From: Nitrosomonas sp. Nm166
GTDB lineage: Bacteria; Pseudomonadota; Gammaproteobacteria; Burkholderiales; Nitrosomonadaceae
Reading direction: 5' to 3'
DNA: 37,448 nucleotides
Assembly: GCF_900112825.1 (NCBI RefSeq)
Contig: NZ_FONE01000036.1
Span: 1 to 37,448 of the forward strand
Position 1 is the first letter of the stretch; each line of letters starts with the position of its first letter. Below are positions 24,859 to 33,580 of this stretch, in pieces. The translations under genes and the position numbers were made by a program. The notes beneath the pieces are model-generated. The model saw nothing but the letters and a program-made list of their open reading frames with translations. It was not told where the DNA came from and searched no databases.

Positions 24859-25347
24859 ATGAACCTGGACTGGAACGGAATTTTCGGCATTACGGTTTCA
24901 CCACTTGAGCTTGTGGTACGTGGCACGATGATGTACTTTTTCCTGTTTCTGATCTTCCGCGTAGTGATCAAGCGACGCATCGGCTCAATTGGCATGGCTG
25001 ACGTTCTTATACTGGTGATCGTTGCAGATGCGGCGCAAAATGGCATGTCAGGCGACTATCACTCAGTGAGTGAGGCATTTATCCTCGTTGCCACCATCAT
25101 AGGTTGGAATCAGCTCATTGATTGGCTTACCTATACTGTACCAAGGTTGCAGACGATTTTAGAACCAGCGCCACTTCTGCTTATCGATAAGGGCCAGATT
25201 CTTTGGCGCCACATGCGCAAAGAATATCTGTCAGAGTCGGAGTTGCGTACCAAGCTGCGAGAACATGGCATCACCGACCCGAAAGAGGTCGAAAAGGCTT
25301 ACATGGAACCTGACGGGGAATTTACTGTATTGAAGAGAAAGCCCTAA
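24859..25347 (+). CDS. DUF421 (YcaP/YetF-like) membrane protein
   Basis: 162 residues. Three hydrophobic segments (about 15-34, 47-62, 70-90) are followed by a soluble C-terminal domain starting at PLLLIDKGQI, with ERLS-like EYLSESELRTKLREHGI and ending in the DGEFTVLKRK strand. This is the standard DUF421/YetF architecture. The molecular function is unknown; related Bacillus proteins are expressed in spores or under stress. A ribosome site (AAGAGGTAAACA) precedes the ATG. The gene is richer in G+C than the genes to its left. It is slightly shorter than many members (about 170-230 residues) but appears complete. Confidence 0.85.
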   Translation: MNLDWNGIFGITVSPLELVVRGTMMYFFLFLIFRVVIKRRIGSIGMADVLILVIVADAAQNGMSGDYHSVSEAFILVATIIGWNQLIDWLTYTVPRLQTILEPAPLLLIDKGQILWRHMRKEYLSESELRTKLREHGITDPKEVEKAYMEPDGEFTVLKRKP

Positions 25348-25353
25348 GGACTT

Positions 25354-25464
25354 ATGCTCCAGGATCAACCCGAAGTCGTGGAATGGATGAAACGGAACTT
25401 TGTTCATGATGCACCGTTGTTATCAGCGTCATGGAATCAACCATCTTTCGGATATGATGCATGA
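25354..25464 (+). CDS. Possible small ORF (36 aa) after the DUF421 gene
   Basis: The ATG at 25354 is 6 bp after the DUF421 stop, with AAGGA just before it. It encodes MLQDQPEVVEWMKRNFVHDA then PLLSASWNQPSFGYDA. There is no known motif. The tight spacing suggests translation coupling, but it could equally be the chance start of untranslated sequence or a gene remnant. Confidence 0.25.
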   Translation: MLQDQPEVVEWMKRNFVHDAPLLSASWNQPSFGYDA

Positions 25465-25483
25465 TCATGCAATCACAGAAAAT

Positions 25484-25933
25484 TCATAACATTTCGGGAT
25501 AAATGACAGCATGTAGCACTGGCTCAGCAATATTGTTGTCATGACATTTTATCCACCATACAGAACCCTTTTTAACGCTTAACCCTGGCGGAATCACCGG
25601 AAGCAGAGAATTGACGACTTCTCCCAATACAGGTTGATGACCGACTATTACTACTGCGCCTTGCGCGTTGGGCCAGTTGGCTGCGGTAAGAATGCTGTTT
25701 ACGTTGGCGCCCGGCCCTATCTCATCACAGATTACAAAGTCAGGCCTCAGCGCCATTGCAGTTTGTTGAGTGCGCTGCGTCGGACTCACTAACACTAACG
25801 TATTTTCCGGCAATTTTGATTTAAGCCACTCAGACATGCGCTTTGCCTGGTCTAATCCTTTTTCTGTCAGTTTGCGTGCAGCATCTGGAAAACCCTCTTC
25901 TGCTTCAGCATGGCGCCACAGAATCAATTCCAT
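25484..25933 (-). CDS. sixA: Phosphohistidine phosphatase SixA
   Basis: 149 residues of the histidine phosphatase superfamily. The catalytic RHA triplet lies in ILWRHAEAEEG at residues 5-14, VSPTQRTQQTA carries the second conserved Arg, and VIVGHQPVLGEVV carries the second catalytic His. E. coli SixA removes phosphate from phosphohistidine in the nitrogen-related phosphotransferase system (NPr). No such genes are nearby. It is last in the minus-strand run proC-yggT-yggU-sixA, 59 bp after yggU. Confidence 0.87.
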   Translation of the reverse strand: MELILWRHAEAEEGFPDAARKLTEKGLDQAKRMSEWLKSKLPENTLVLVSPTQRTQQTAMALRPDFVICDEIGPGANVNSILTAANWPNAQGAVVIVGHQPVLGEVVNSLLPVIPPGLSVKKGSVWWIKCHDNNIAEPVLHAVIYPEML

Positions 25934-25992
25934 TTGAATTCCTTTATATGATCGATATTTGAAAGTATTCGGCTAAAACAAAGCCTGCGCAA

Positions 25993-26289
25993 TTATCCCT
26001 GTAACTGACTAAATAATACCTCTGGACCATGAACAGGCTGTTGAATTACTATCACTTTATGCCGTGATTTATCCCCTTGTTTCAATATTACCTGTCGAAG
26101 CGGCACATCAAAATGCTGGGCAAGAAATTTTACTAGCGCTGTGTTTGCCTTGCCCTCCATTGGCGCAGCTGCAAGTTTTATTTTTAACGCATCACCCTGC
26201 AGCCCTGCTGCTTCAGTATTTTTTGCGCCAGTCTGAACATGCAGCGTCAAAACAAGATTATTTGCTTTATCGTACCGATACCATCCCAT
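25993..26289 (-). CDS. yggU: DUF167/YggU family protein
   Basis: 98 residues. The core, LTLHVQTGAKNTEAAGLQGD, then LKIKLAAAPMEGKANTALVK, then KQGDKSRHKVIVI, is the complete DUF167 signature (small alpha/beta fold, structure known for E. coli YggU, function unknown). It lies 15 bp after yggT, in the proC-yggT-yggU order frequent in proteobacteria. Confidence 0.9.
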   Translation of the reverse strand: MGWYRYDKANNLVLTLHVQTGAKNTEAAGLQGDALKIKLAAAPMEGKANTALVKFLAQHFDVPLRQVILKQGDKSRHKVIVIQQPVHGPEVLFSQLQG

Positions 26290-26304
26290 AAGCGCATCAA
26301 TAGC

Positions 26305-26883
26305 CTAAAGCATTGCAGTAATTTCCCTATGTACCCCAGCCACAATCATCAGCAGGACTTGAATCAGGATCAGCACAAACAGTGGAGACAGATCAACATT
26401 GGCGATCGGTGGAATATGTCGACGAAAAACAGCAAGGAATGGGCGGGTGAAACTGTCCAGTAGCGGAGCCAGTGGGCTATGCGGATTAATCCATGATAAA
26501 ACGGCTTGCATGATAATCATCATCAATACAATGTAGAGCGTCGTTTTAATGATCTCAACGATCCCCAATAGTCCCATAATTCCGGAAGCTACAACAAAAT
26601 TGTCGCCAAAATTATAACCTTGTGACATATAAACACTGGTGACGATAATGCATTCCATTAGCCAAGCTAATATCAATGTGGACAGATCCAGGCCACCCCA
26701 ACCAGGAATAAAGCGCCGTGCCGGCCGTACCATGAAATCAGTCACTGCGATAAGAAATTGGGATATCGGATTATAATAAGGAACACGCAGCAACTGAAAA
26801 TAAAAGCGTAGCAATAATGCCAGCGAGAACAAACCCAGGATGGTATCAAGTAGAAAAATTAAGATCTGATTGGACATAAGCAT
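26305..26883 (-). CDS. yggT: YggT family membrane protein (two YGGT repeats)
   Basis: 192 residues with two copies of the YGGT module, at about 5-95 and 100-185. Each has a pair of hydrophobic helices around a conserved loop: RVPYYNPISQFLIAVTDFMV with RPARRFIP in the first, and NPHSPLAPLLDSFTRPFLAV with FRRHIPP in the second. It is an integral membrane protein; links to osmotic stress, ion balance and (in plastids and bacteria) cytochrome or septum organisation have been proposed, but no general function is settled. It is cotranscribed between proC and yggU. The start is ATG at 26883 or 26877. Confidence 0.92.
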   Translation of the reverse strand: MLMSNQILIFLLDTILGLFSLALLLRFYFQLLRVPYYNPISQFLIAVTDFMVRPARRFIPGWGGLDLSTLILAWLMECIIVTSVYMSQGYNFGDNFVVASGIMGLLGIVEIIKTTLYIVLMMIIMQAVLSWINPHSPLAPLLDSFTRPFLAVFRRHIPPIANVDLSPLFVLILIQVLLMIVAGVHREITAML

Positions 26884-26934
26884 TTCTCACAAGGCTATAA
26901 TCGATAATTAATAAATCCTAGGGTTCATCAAGAT

Positions 26935-27747
26935 TTATATTTTGCTGAATTCGTTGCTCATTTCATGCGAACGCTCACTCGCAGCATGAATGGCGTCTAT
27001 GATCTTACATTTAATATGATCTTTTTCCATAGCTTGAATTGCCCGTTCGGTTGTGCCTCCTTTTGAAGTTACTCGTGTACGCAAGGTAGCCGCATCTTCA
27101 TCACTCAAAATAGCCAGCTTACTGGCACCCGCAAATGTCTGCAAACTGAGTTGTCTGGCTTGGGCCGATGTCAGACCCAATTCTATCCCTGCCTGCTGCA
27201 TGGATTCAATAAAATAAAATACATAAGCGGGGCCGCTTCCTGAGATAGCAGTTACAGCATGCAGCATCTCTTCTTCATCCACCCAAAGGGTGGAACCTAC
27301 TGTGGTAAGAATTGATTCAGCATGATTTCGATCTTGTTCACTGACAGTAGGTGCAGCGTAAAGCCCTGTAACACCAGATAGCACCAGAGAGGGCGTATTT
27401 GGCATCGCCCGCACTACTCGCTGATAACCGCCCAGCCAGCGCATAATATCAAGCGCACGGATGCCTGCTGCAATCGATATAATCAACTGATCATCCAGCA
27501 AAGGCGCAAGTCTCTGAGTGAGCTCAAACAGTTGTTGCGGTTTTACGGATAATAAAATAACGTTACTGTTAATAATTCCACTGGTAAGATCAGCCAAAGC
27601 TGAAACACCGAATGCACGTTTTATTTTTTGACGACTTTCTGCATTAATTTCTACCACGTGAAGTTGTTTTGCTTTATAACCTTGCTGCAATAGTCCGCTG
27701 ATTAATGCGGAGGCCATATTGCCCCCGCCAATAAATGTAATATTCAT
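26935..27747 (-). CDS. proC: Pyrroline-5-carboxylate reductase
   Basis: 270 residues, usual length. The N-terminal Rossmann NAD(P) site is FIGGGNMASALISGLL, and LLSVKPQQ and RAMPNTPSLV are in the expected places. The C-terminal dimer domain has AISGSGPAYVFYFIESM and the TSKGGTTERAI motif. It catalyses the last step of proline synthesis in the cytoplasm. It leads the yggT-yggU-sixA genes. Proline is also an osmoprotectant, so the grouping with yggT is of some physiological sense, although the order is simply common in proteobacteria. Confidence 0.96.
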   Translation of the reverse strand: MNITFIGGGNMASALISGLLQQGYKAKQLHVVEINAESRQKIKRAFGVSALADLTSGIINSNVILLSVKPQQLFELTQRLAPLLDDQLIISIAAGIRALDIMRWLGGYQRVVRAMPNTPSLVLSGVTGLYAAPTVSEQDRNHAESILTTVGSTLWVDEEEMLHAVTAISGSGPAYVFYFIESMQQAGIELGLTSAQARQLSLQTFAGASKLAILSDEDAATLRTRVTSKGGTTERAIQAMEKDHIKCKIIDAIHAASERSHEMSNEFSKI

Positions 27748-27849
27748 TTTACCTTATCATTAGGTTTATCAATGCATCCGTAAAATTTATAATTTTACAA
27801 TTACCACAATCAGCTTAGTGGGAAAATTCAAATTCCATGTCTGGATCAG

Positions 27850-28680
27850 CTAGTGTTGGCAATTGGGACAATAGAAGCTGGATCGCTGATTTTGCCTGAT
27901 TTGTTTAATTGCGTGATCACATTTCTTACAGAATTGGCCTGTACGTCCATACACCCAGTATTGCTGCTGAAAATACCCGGGATTGCCGTCACTGTTAACA
28001 AAGTCACGCAAACTGCTTCCTCCTGCTTCGATCGCCTGCTGCAAGACTTGCCTAACCGCTTGCACGAGCTTCTTGTAGCGTCTAATGTTAAGGTTGCCAG
28101 CGGCTATCTGGGGATTAATCCCAGCGAGAAATAAAGCTTCATTCGCATAGATATTACCAATGCCAACAATCATACGACTATCCATCAGTGTTTGTTTGAT
28201 ACTGGCACGACCTTTTCGGGTTTTTTCAAATAATCGCTGCGCATTAAAATCGGCAGTTAATGGCTCAGGCCCAAGATTTATTAACAGTGGATGCTGCAAA
28301 ACATCGCCAGTATGCCATAACACTGCACCAAAGCGTCGTGGATCCCGCAGTCTCAGTACAGTCTGATCGCTTAAAATTAAATCAAAGTGATCATGCTTCC
28401 CAGGTGATTCAACTGAACATCCCGGTTTTATCGGCAGTATGCGTAAACTTCCCGACATGCCTAGATGGAGAATTAACGTTCCTACCCCACAATCAAGCAA
28501 AAGATATTTAGCTCGCCGTGTCACAGCCTGGATCGTTAAGCCCGTCAATAATTCAGGCAAGTTCTCTGGAATGGGCCAGCGCAGCCTGGGATGACGGATA
28601 ATGATCTGTGCAATCGGTCGCCCGACCAAATGCGGTGCAATACCACGCCGCGTTGTTTCGACTTCTGGCAGTTCCGGCAT
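27850..28680 (-). CDS. mutM: Formamidopyrimidine-DNA glycosylase
   Basis: 276 residues. It begins [14 protein letters not shown], whose Pro (residue 2 before, 1 after Met removal) and Glu form the catalytic N-terminus that removes 8-oxoguanine and related oxidised bases. The helix-two-turn-helix region is around [18 protein letters not shown], and the C-terminal zinc finger is [11 protein letters not shown] followed by CPNCQ. The start codon overlaps the stop of the upstream DUF4340 gene by one base (TGATG), so it is translated from the same message as the ABC-transporter genes, an unusual partner set. Confidence 0.96.
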   Translation of the reverse strand: MPELPEVETTRRGIAPHLVGRPIAQIIIRHPRLRWPIPENLPELLTGLTIQAVTRRAKYLLLDCGVGTLILHLGMSGSLRILPIKPGCSVESPGKHDHFDLILSDQTVLRLRDPRRFGAVLWHTGDVLQHPLLINLGPEPLTADFNAQRLFEKTRKGRASIKQTLMDSRMIVGIGNIYANEALFLAGINPQIAAGNLNIRRYKKLVQAVRQVLQQAIEAGGSSLRDFVNSDGNPGYFQQQYWVYGRTGQFCKKCDHAIKQIRQNQRSSFYCPNCQH

Positions 28681-29552
28681 CAGGCCCCAGGCGCTATCTT
28701 GCTTATTTTAATGATATAGGGATCAAGCAATTGCTGGCCCACATTCAGAGGAAAATGATAACTAATTCCTTCATTGGCACGTAAAAAAATTACCTCGGTT
28801 TCATTCTGCAGAATTCTCAGGTCAATTTCCTGCTGGTCCTGTAAACTGATTTTAATACGATCAGTTTCAGCAAATTCAGAACCAAGCTCATGTTTCAATA
28901 CCAGCTTGGTTGCATGAGCTGTGCGCCATAATTGTATCCAACGTTCTATTGTTTCCTCATCAAGTGCTTCGTTAGTATGCTGCATGGTGACGAGCCAATC
29001 TTGATTCTGCAGTTCTACCGTCAAATGATTCAACTCAAGTCTAACCGGAATTTCATCGGAAGCCAGCAACTGTGGATTGATCAGATCAGCAGCATTTAAT
29101 GGCAATGCAAGTGCATAATGCGGTGAAATCATATAAACGTAGTCATTTGTTGCTATATACTGCTGATTGGTAATGGGTGAAAATCCGCCAAAACCAAAGT
29201 ATTTATCATCGACATACAATTGCGCATTAGGTCGTTCTAAATCAAAACGTGCAAGATCTGCCAGCGGAAAACGTTGACTACTGTGAGCTGTCAGAATTTC
29301 CAGAATCTTTTTGGTCTTTTTTTCATCAGCCCTGGCTCGCACTGGCGCTAGCAGATGCCAATGATTACCCAATCGTTTGAGCACAATTTCTTGCTGCAGC
29401 CCTACGATGCGTAAATTCTGCACTGCTTCAATTAAACCGGATGAGATGGGATATTCTTGAATATCCTGAGACTGTGGCCTGACATATAAAAACACTGCTA
29501 AACCGATAATCGTGGCAAGCATGATTAGATTAAGGCGTGCGTGATGAGTCAT
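28680..29552 (-). CDS. DUF4340 domain protein
   Basis: 290 residues. One N-terminal membrane helix (about 8-24, [18 protein letters not shown]) is followed by a periplasmic region with the DUF4340 pattern: [20 protein letters not shown], then [17 protein letters not shown] with [18 protein letters not shown]4340 proteins are usually coded next to GldG-like ABC transporter components, exactly as here. It overlaps the GldG-like gene and mutM by one base each. It is probably an accessory subunit of the transporter; its action is unknown. Confidence 0.8.
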   Translation of the reverse strand: MTHHARLNLIMLATIIGLAVFLYVRPQSQDIQEYPISSGLIEAVQNLRIVGLQQEIVLKRLGNHWHLLAPVRARADEKKTKKILEILTAHSSQRFPLADLARFDLERPNAQLYVDDKYFGFGGFSPITNQQYIATNDYVYMISPHYALALPLNAADLINPQLLASDEIPVRLELNHLTVELQNQDWLVTMQHTNEALDEETIERWIQLWRTAHATKLVLKHELGSEFAETDRIKISLQDQQEIDLRILQNETEVIFLRANEGISYHFPLNVGQQLLDPYIIKISKIAPGA

Positions 29553-30922
29553 TATTTATATTTCCTTCTGCGACGCCACCAAATGATAGCTCCACTCATT
29601 AAGAACAATAAAGGCAACACAATAAGAAAGCCTATCACTATCAACGCAAGCTCAGATTCGCTTAATATCAGATTACTGTCGAGTGTTGCGCGTGGTTGAA
29701 TCACAATCAGTTCCTCATCACCTGTCAGCCAGTTGATCAGATTAATGCCAAAATCAAGATTATGACCATTCCCCAGATAAGTATTGGCAAGAAAATGTCC
29801 ACTGCCTACGACCACGATGCGCTGCTCACGGTCCTCAATATTGCGTGTCAACGCTACAGCAACAGTAACTGGACCAGCCACGTCCATGGCTTGATCAAAG
29901 GTAACTTCATCATTCAGATCGCCTGTTTCCACCCATCCCTGGGGTGCCACTTCAACCAGTGAAACGCTGTTCCACTCCGCATTCTCATTAATGGTTATCT
30001 GACGCGCAAATGGAAACACGGTAATGTAATTGAAATTATTAGTTATCGCATGTCGTCCGTAACTGGCACCCAAAGCAAAGGTGATCGGTGCCTTAAGCTG
30101 CTCCGCGCGGGGATCAACCACAACACCTGGCGTCAGGGTCAAGCGTAATTTCTCTGTTAATGGCAATAAGCCGCGTAATGACTCCTGATCAACTAGCCAT
30201 AACAAATTACCGCCACGATCAATATAATTAAGTAATTTATCCACTTCTCCAGGCAGCAAATCCACTTGTGGAGAAGCAATCATCAACAGACTTGCATTCG
30301 CCGGAAAATCCTGCTCGAGCGCAAGATTCAGTGGCTGGCTGTTAAAACCATTGGTACGTAGATACTTACCAAATTCCCCTAAATCATGATTGGCATTCCC
30401 ATCCAGTCTGCGCTCGCCGTGACCACTCAATGCTATGACTGGTTTATCCTCAGCCCGCGCAAGCCGCATCAAAACATTTGAAAATGCCTGTTCATTGATG
30501 ATTGTGAGGTGTTCACGCCGTTGATTAAATGTGATCACCATCTCGCCATTCATATGAATGCCTGCTTCCTGAGCCAGTTTAGGCTGTTCGGTAGGGTCAA
30601 TAAATGTCAACGAAAGATCGGGTTTTGCTCGTTGATACAATGCTACAAAATCAGCAATCGTTTTTCGTAAATCGCCGGATTGTGCATCCTGCTGAGTGGC
30701 GTATGCGGTTACTTGAACTGGGCCCTGCAAATTTTTAAGTATCTCCAGACTGGCTTCACTCAAACTGTTACGCGCATTCTGGCTGACATCCCACTGTAAT
30801 CGAGTTTGTGCAGCAAGATAACCAAGCAAAATAACCAATAGCAATAACAAAATGACAAACACGCCATGCTGTATTAAGTAATGCAATCGTAATTTTTTAT
30901 TAAGTCTAGTCATTTGCATCAT
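29552..30922 (-). CDS. GldG-like ABC transporter auxiliary protein
   Basis: 456 residues. A membrane helix at about 18-38 (VILLLLLVILLGYLAAQTRL), a large periplasmic domain with LSEASLEILKNLQGPVQVTA, then ALSGHGERRLDGNANHDLGE and VDQESLRGLLPL, and a second helix near the C-terminus (about 425-447) before a basic RRRRKYK end. This is the architecture of GldG/IFT52-type auxiliary components of ABC exporters of the GldAFG kind. Bacteroidetes use GldAFG for gliding; no gliding genes are seen here and most proteobacterial copies have no known substrate. It lies 7 bp after the permease gene. Confidence 0.82.
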   Translation of the reverse strand: MMQMTRLNKKLRLHYLIQHGVFVILLLLLVILLGYLAAQTRLQWDVSQNARNSLSEASLEILKNLQGPVQVTAYATQQDAQSGDLRKTIADFVALYQRAKPDLSLTFIDPTEQPKLAQEAGIHMNGEMVITFNQRREHLTIINEQAFSNVLMRLARAEDKPVIALSGHGERRLDGNANHDLGEFGKYLRTNGFNSQPLNLALEQDFPANASLLMIASPQVDLLPGEVDKLLNYIDRGGNLLWLVDQESLRGLLPLTEKLRLTLTPGVVVDPRAEQLKAPITFALGASYGRHAITNNFNYITVFPFARQITINENAEWNSVSLVEVAPQGWVETGDLNDEVTFDQAMDVAGPVTVAVALTRNIEDREQRIVVVGSGHFLANTYLGNGHNLDFGINLINWLTGDEELIVIQPRATLDSNLILSESELALIVIGFLIVLPLLFLMSGAIIWWRRRRKYK

Positions 30923-30929
30923 TCATCGC

Positions 30930-31673
30930 TTACCCGTGTAAACGCTCTCCATCCAGGCGGCGAATCGTCAGCACCAAAAATGCTGTTGTAAACAAGATAA
31001 AATAGGCGATACTAAACGTATCAATCAAACCCTGATTAAAACGTTCAAAATGCTTCAGTAATGAGATAGAGTGCAGCCATCGATTTGTCTCATTAGCGGC
31101 CAGGTCAATTATCCACATCCCTAGTGATACCCCGAATGCGCTTATTGCCGCAATCACTGGTTGCCCTGTTAGACTGGAAATGTAGAGTCCCAGTGCAGAA
31201 AAACATGCAGCAACCAGAAACAGGCCTATTGCACTGCTTAATAATAAGCCAAAATCCAGTGTGCCACCCAGTAATAACGAAATACCTAATAGAATAATCA
31301 ATGTGATGATAATAAAGAAGAAAACTATTAAACTCAGAAACTTACCGATCACAATATCGGTCATGGAAATTGGTGCTGAAACGAGCAATGTTAGCGTATG
31401 ATTACGCTGCTCTTCAGCCAGTAAACGCATAGATAACAATGGCGTAACCATCAATAACACAATGGCGGCCATCGAAAAGACGGGAGTGACAATGATTTCG
31501 GTGATGCCCGGCGGGTTTGCAATTTGCAATAATTGCGACTGTATCTGCAGAAATGCATCCAGCAGACCCAGAAAAATCCAGGTGAGTACTAATTGTATCA
31601 GAGTCAGTAATATCCAAGCCAAAGGAGAAGTAAACAACACCCTTAATTCTTTTCGGAGAATCGTAATAATCAT
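30930..31673 (-). CDS. ABC transporter permease, GldF/ABC-2 type
   Basis: 247 residues with six hydrophobic segments (about 15-37, 55-82, 100-125, 135-160, 168-190 and 220-240) in the ABC-2 membrane-domain pattern. Typical features are the short cytoplasmic N-terminus MIITILRKELRVLFTSPLAW and the AEEQRNHTLTLLVSAPISM stretch after helix 2, common to GldF/NosY-like permeases. It overlaps the ATPase gene by 4 bases (ATGA), so translation is coupled. With the ATPase and GldG-like protein it forms an exporter or membrane-remodelling complex of unknown substrate. Confidence 0.88.
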   Translation of the reverse strand: MIITILRKELRVLFTSPLAWILLTLIQLVLTWIFLGLLDAFLQIQSQLLQIANPPGITEIIVTPVFSMAAIVLLMVTPLLSMRLLAEEQRNHTLTLLVSAPISMTDIVIGKFLSLIVFFFIIITLIILLGISLLLGGTLDFGLLLSSAIGLFLVAACFSALGLYISSLTGQPVIAAISAFGVSLGMWIIDLAANETNRWLHSISLLKHFERFNQGLIDTFSIAYFILFTTAFLVLTIRRLDGERLHG

Positions 31674-32410
31674 ATCAAAGATCCTAATCCATCATTGTGT
31701 GTGAGTTGGGTAAATACATCTTCTAGGCAAGTACCCCGTTGTTGCAGCCCAGCCAATGTTTCATCCAGCATTACGCATCCTTTATGAAGGATTTGTACTC
31801 TGTCACATACATTTTCCACTTCAGACAATATATGTGTGGATAAAATGACGCTGCTGGACGCTCCTAATTCCCGAATCAGTTTACGAATTTCACGAATTTG
31901 GTTGGGATCAAGGCCTACTGTTGGTTCATCAAGAATGACTACATCCGGGTTATGAATAATGGCTTGTGCGATACCCACACGTTGTTGAAATCCTTTCGAC
32001 AAAGTAACGATTAAATATTTACCGTGGTCTTCCAGACCACAGCGCTGCTTCACATTATTTAATACCGTTGGCATAGCCTGTTTATTTACTCGATGCAGTC
32101 TTGCAGCAAACAGTAAATATTCATCCACAGTCATATCTTGATATAACGGCGGAATCTCGGGTAAGAAACCCAGATGTGCTTTGGCTTCCTGTGGTTTATC
32201 CAATAAATCGACACCACAGATTTCTATACTGCCGCTGCTCGGCGCAAGATTGCCCGTTAACATGCGCATGGTAGTTGTTTTACCCGCTCCATTTGGTCCA
32301 AGCAATCCCAACACTTCACCGCGCCTCAACTGCAGGCTTATTTCACGAACTGCTGCATGTGAGCCATAATTGCGGCACAGATTTTGTGCAGACAAGGTTA
32401 TTGTTGTCAT
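31670..32410 (-). CDS. ABC transporter ATP-binding protein, GldA-like
   Basis: 246 residues. Walker A GPNGAGKTTTM (about 36-46), Q-loop around FLPEIPPLYQDMTV, ABC signature LSKGFQQRVGIA, Walker B VVILDEPTVGLDP and the H-loop ILSTHILSE are all intact. Sequence and context place it with the GldA/CcmA-like ATPases that drive ABC-2 permeases. First gene of the ATPase-permease-GldG-DUF4340-mutM run. The 432-bp gap before the divergent ompA-type gene should hold its promoter. Confidence 0.93.
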   Translation of the reverse strand: MTTITLSAQNLCRNYGSHAAVREISLQLRRGEVLGLLGPNGAGKTTTMRMLTGNLAPSSGSIEICGVDLLDKPQEAKAHLGFLPEIPPLYQDMTVDEYLLFAARLHRVNKQAMPTVLNNVKQRCGLEDHGKYLIVTLSKGFQQRVGIAQAIIHNPDVVILDEPTVGLDPNQIREIRKLIRELGASSSVILSTHILSEVENVCDRVQILHKGCVMLDETLAGLQQRGTCLEDVFTQLTHNDGLGSLI

Positions 32411-32842
32411 TTCATCTACCCCAAGAATTCTTAAATGAAAAATTTTGGTTGAATTTTATTTATAGGGAGTAATAACTGTATCAGTAGCAAATGAGCAACA
32501 GTATATTTGAGATGACTCATAATTTGCCGATTTTAAATCGACTTAGTCATAAGAACATGAGTCATTTATTTATTGCTATACCCTTTGTTCGGATAAAAAA
32601 TCAACAATATTCATTATTCAAATGAATCAAATCCTTTTATTTTACTTAATTCAAGCGCGTTTATTTAAATCATAGATATGTTGTAATTAAACAACATGCT
32701 GACTGATAAAACAAACAAACAAACTGATAATCGAACACTCGCAGGCTTGAAGTAGTAGAATAGACTAACAATACAGTTCAGTTCCATATAAAAATAACGC
32801 AAGAAATTCTAGAACCGCAGTTTTCATTAAAAGGATAACAGC
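32411..32842. other. 432-bp divergent intergenic region (ABC operon / OmpA-family gene)
   Basis: A+T-rich, with no ORF I trust. It contains an inverted repeat ATGTTGT-AATTAA-ACAACAT (32678-32697) and a looser ATGACT...AGTCAT pair around a CGATTTTAAATCG palindrome (about 32513-32556), either of which could bind a regulator. I cannot place promoters with confidence. Confidence 0.4.
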
Positions 32843-33517
32843 ATGAAGAAAATGTCAGCCAAAAATACTCTTATTGGAATGATCCTTATACCAGCAATGT
32901 TTTCTGGTGCTGTCTTGGCACAGTTAACAAGTATTGATCAGGATCGTACTGTTAAAAAAGCCGAAGCTTATGGTGTTGATGACCGTGGTATAGTCGTGAG
33001 GAATACAACAGGTTTATGTTGGCATACTGGCTATTGGACACCCGCTATGGCCATTCCGGAATGTGAACCGGATCTAGCTAAAAAAGTTGAAGTAGCTGCG
33101 GCACCTCCACCTCCTGCACCAGCACCAGCGCCAGTAGTTCCTAAAAAAATTACATTCTCTGCGGATGCATTATTTGACTTTGATAGCGCAAAATTAAAAT
33201 CAGATGGACATGGTGTTCAATCGCTGAATGAATTTGTAAATGGAGTACGCGGTGTTAAATATGATCGCATTGATGTTGTAGGCTATGCAGACCGAATTGG
33301 CTCTGATGAATACAACCATAGGCTCTCTCACCGCCGTGCTGATGCTGTCAAAGCACATTTGGTCTCTCAAGGAATCGATCCAAGTCTTATCGTTGCTTCT
33401 GGCAGAGGTGAAGCCGATCCAGTAACAGGTAATACCTGCCATGGTCATGGTCAGGCATTAAAAGACTGTCTGGCGCCGGATCGCCGTGTTGAAATTGAAG
33501 TAGTAGGTACTAAATAA
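32843..33517 (+). CDS. OmpA-family outer-membrane/peptidoglycan-binding protein
   Basis: 224 residues. A signal peptide (hydrophobic 10-25, cleavage after VLA near residue 26) is followed by a region with LCWHTGYWTPAMAIPECEPD, a Pro/Ala linker (APPPPAPAPAPVVPKK, about 88-103) and a C-terminal OmpA domain: FSADALFDFDSAKLK, VVGYADRIGSDEYNHRLSHR and ASGRGEADP. The last domain binds diaminopimelate in peptidoglycan. No beta-barrel domain is present, so this is the short periplasmic or lipoprotein-like type common in betaproteobacteria. Cys residues (CWHTG, CEPD, and CHGHGQALKDC in the domain) probably form disulfides. A ribosome site (AAAGGATAACAGC) and a strong terminator flank it. Confidence 0.9.
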   Translation: MKKMSAKNTLIGMILIPAMFSGAVLAQLTSIDQDRTVKKAEAYGVDDRGIVVRNTTGLCWHTGYWTPAMAIPECEPDLAKKVEVAAAPPPPAPAPAPVVPKKITFSADALFDFDSAKLKSDGHGVQSLNEFVNGVRGVKYDRIDVVGYADRIGSDEYNHRLSHRRADAVKAHLVSQGIDPSLIVASGRGEADPVTGNTCHGHGQALKDCLAPDRRVEIEVVGTK

Positions 33518-33536
33518 ACAATTACCCATGCTATTC

Positions 33537-33569
33537 AAAAAAAGCCCTGTATTGTAACAGGGCTTTTTT
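33537..33569 (+). terminator. Rho-independent terminator after the OmpA-family gene
   Basis: AAAAAAAGCCCTGT, loop ATTGTA, ACAGGGCTTTTTT: a 7-bp G+C-rich stem extended by six A-T pairs, ending in six Ts. The mtaD start codon is only 11 bases after the last T. The flanking A-run makes it symmetric enough to work on both strands. Confidence 0.85.
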
Positions 33570-33580
33570 CTTATATAGTC

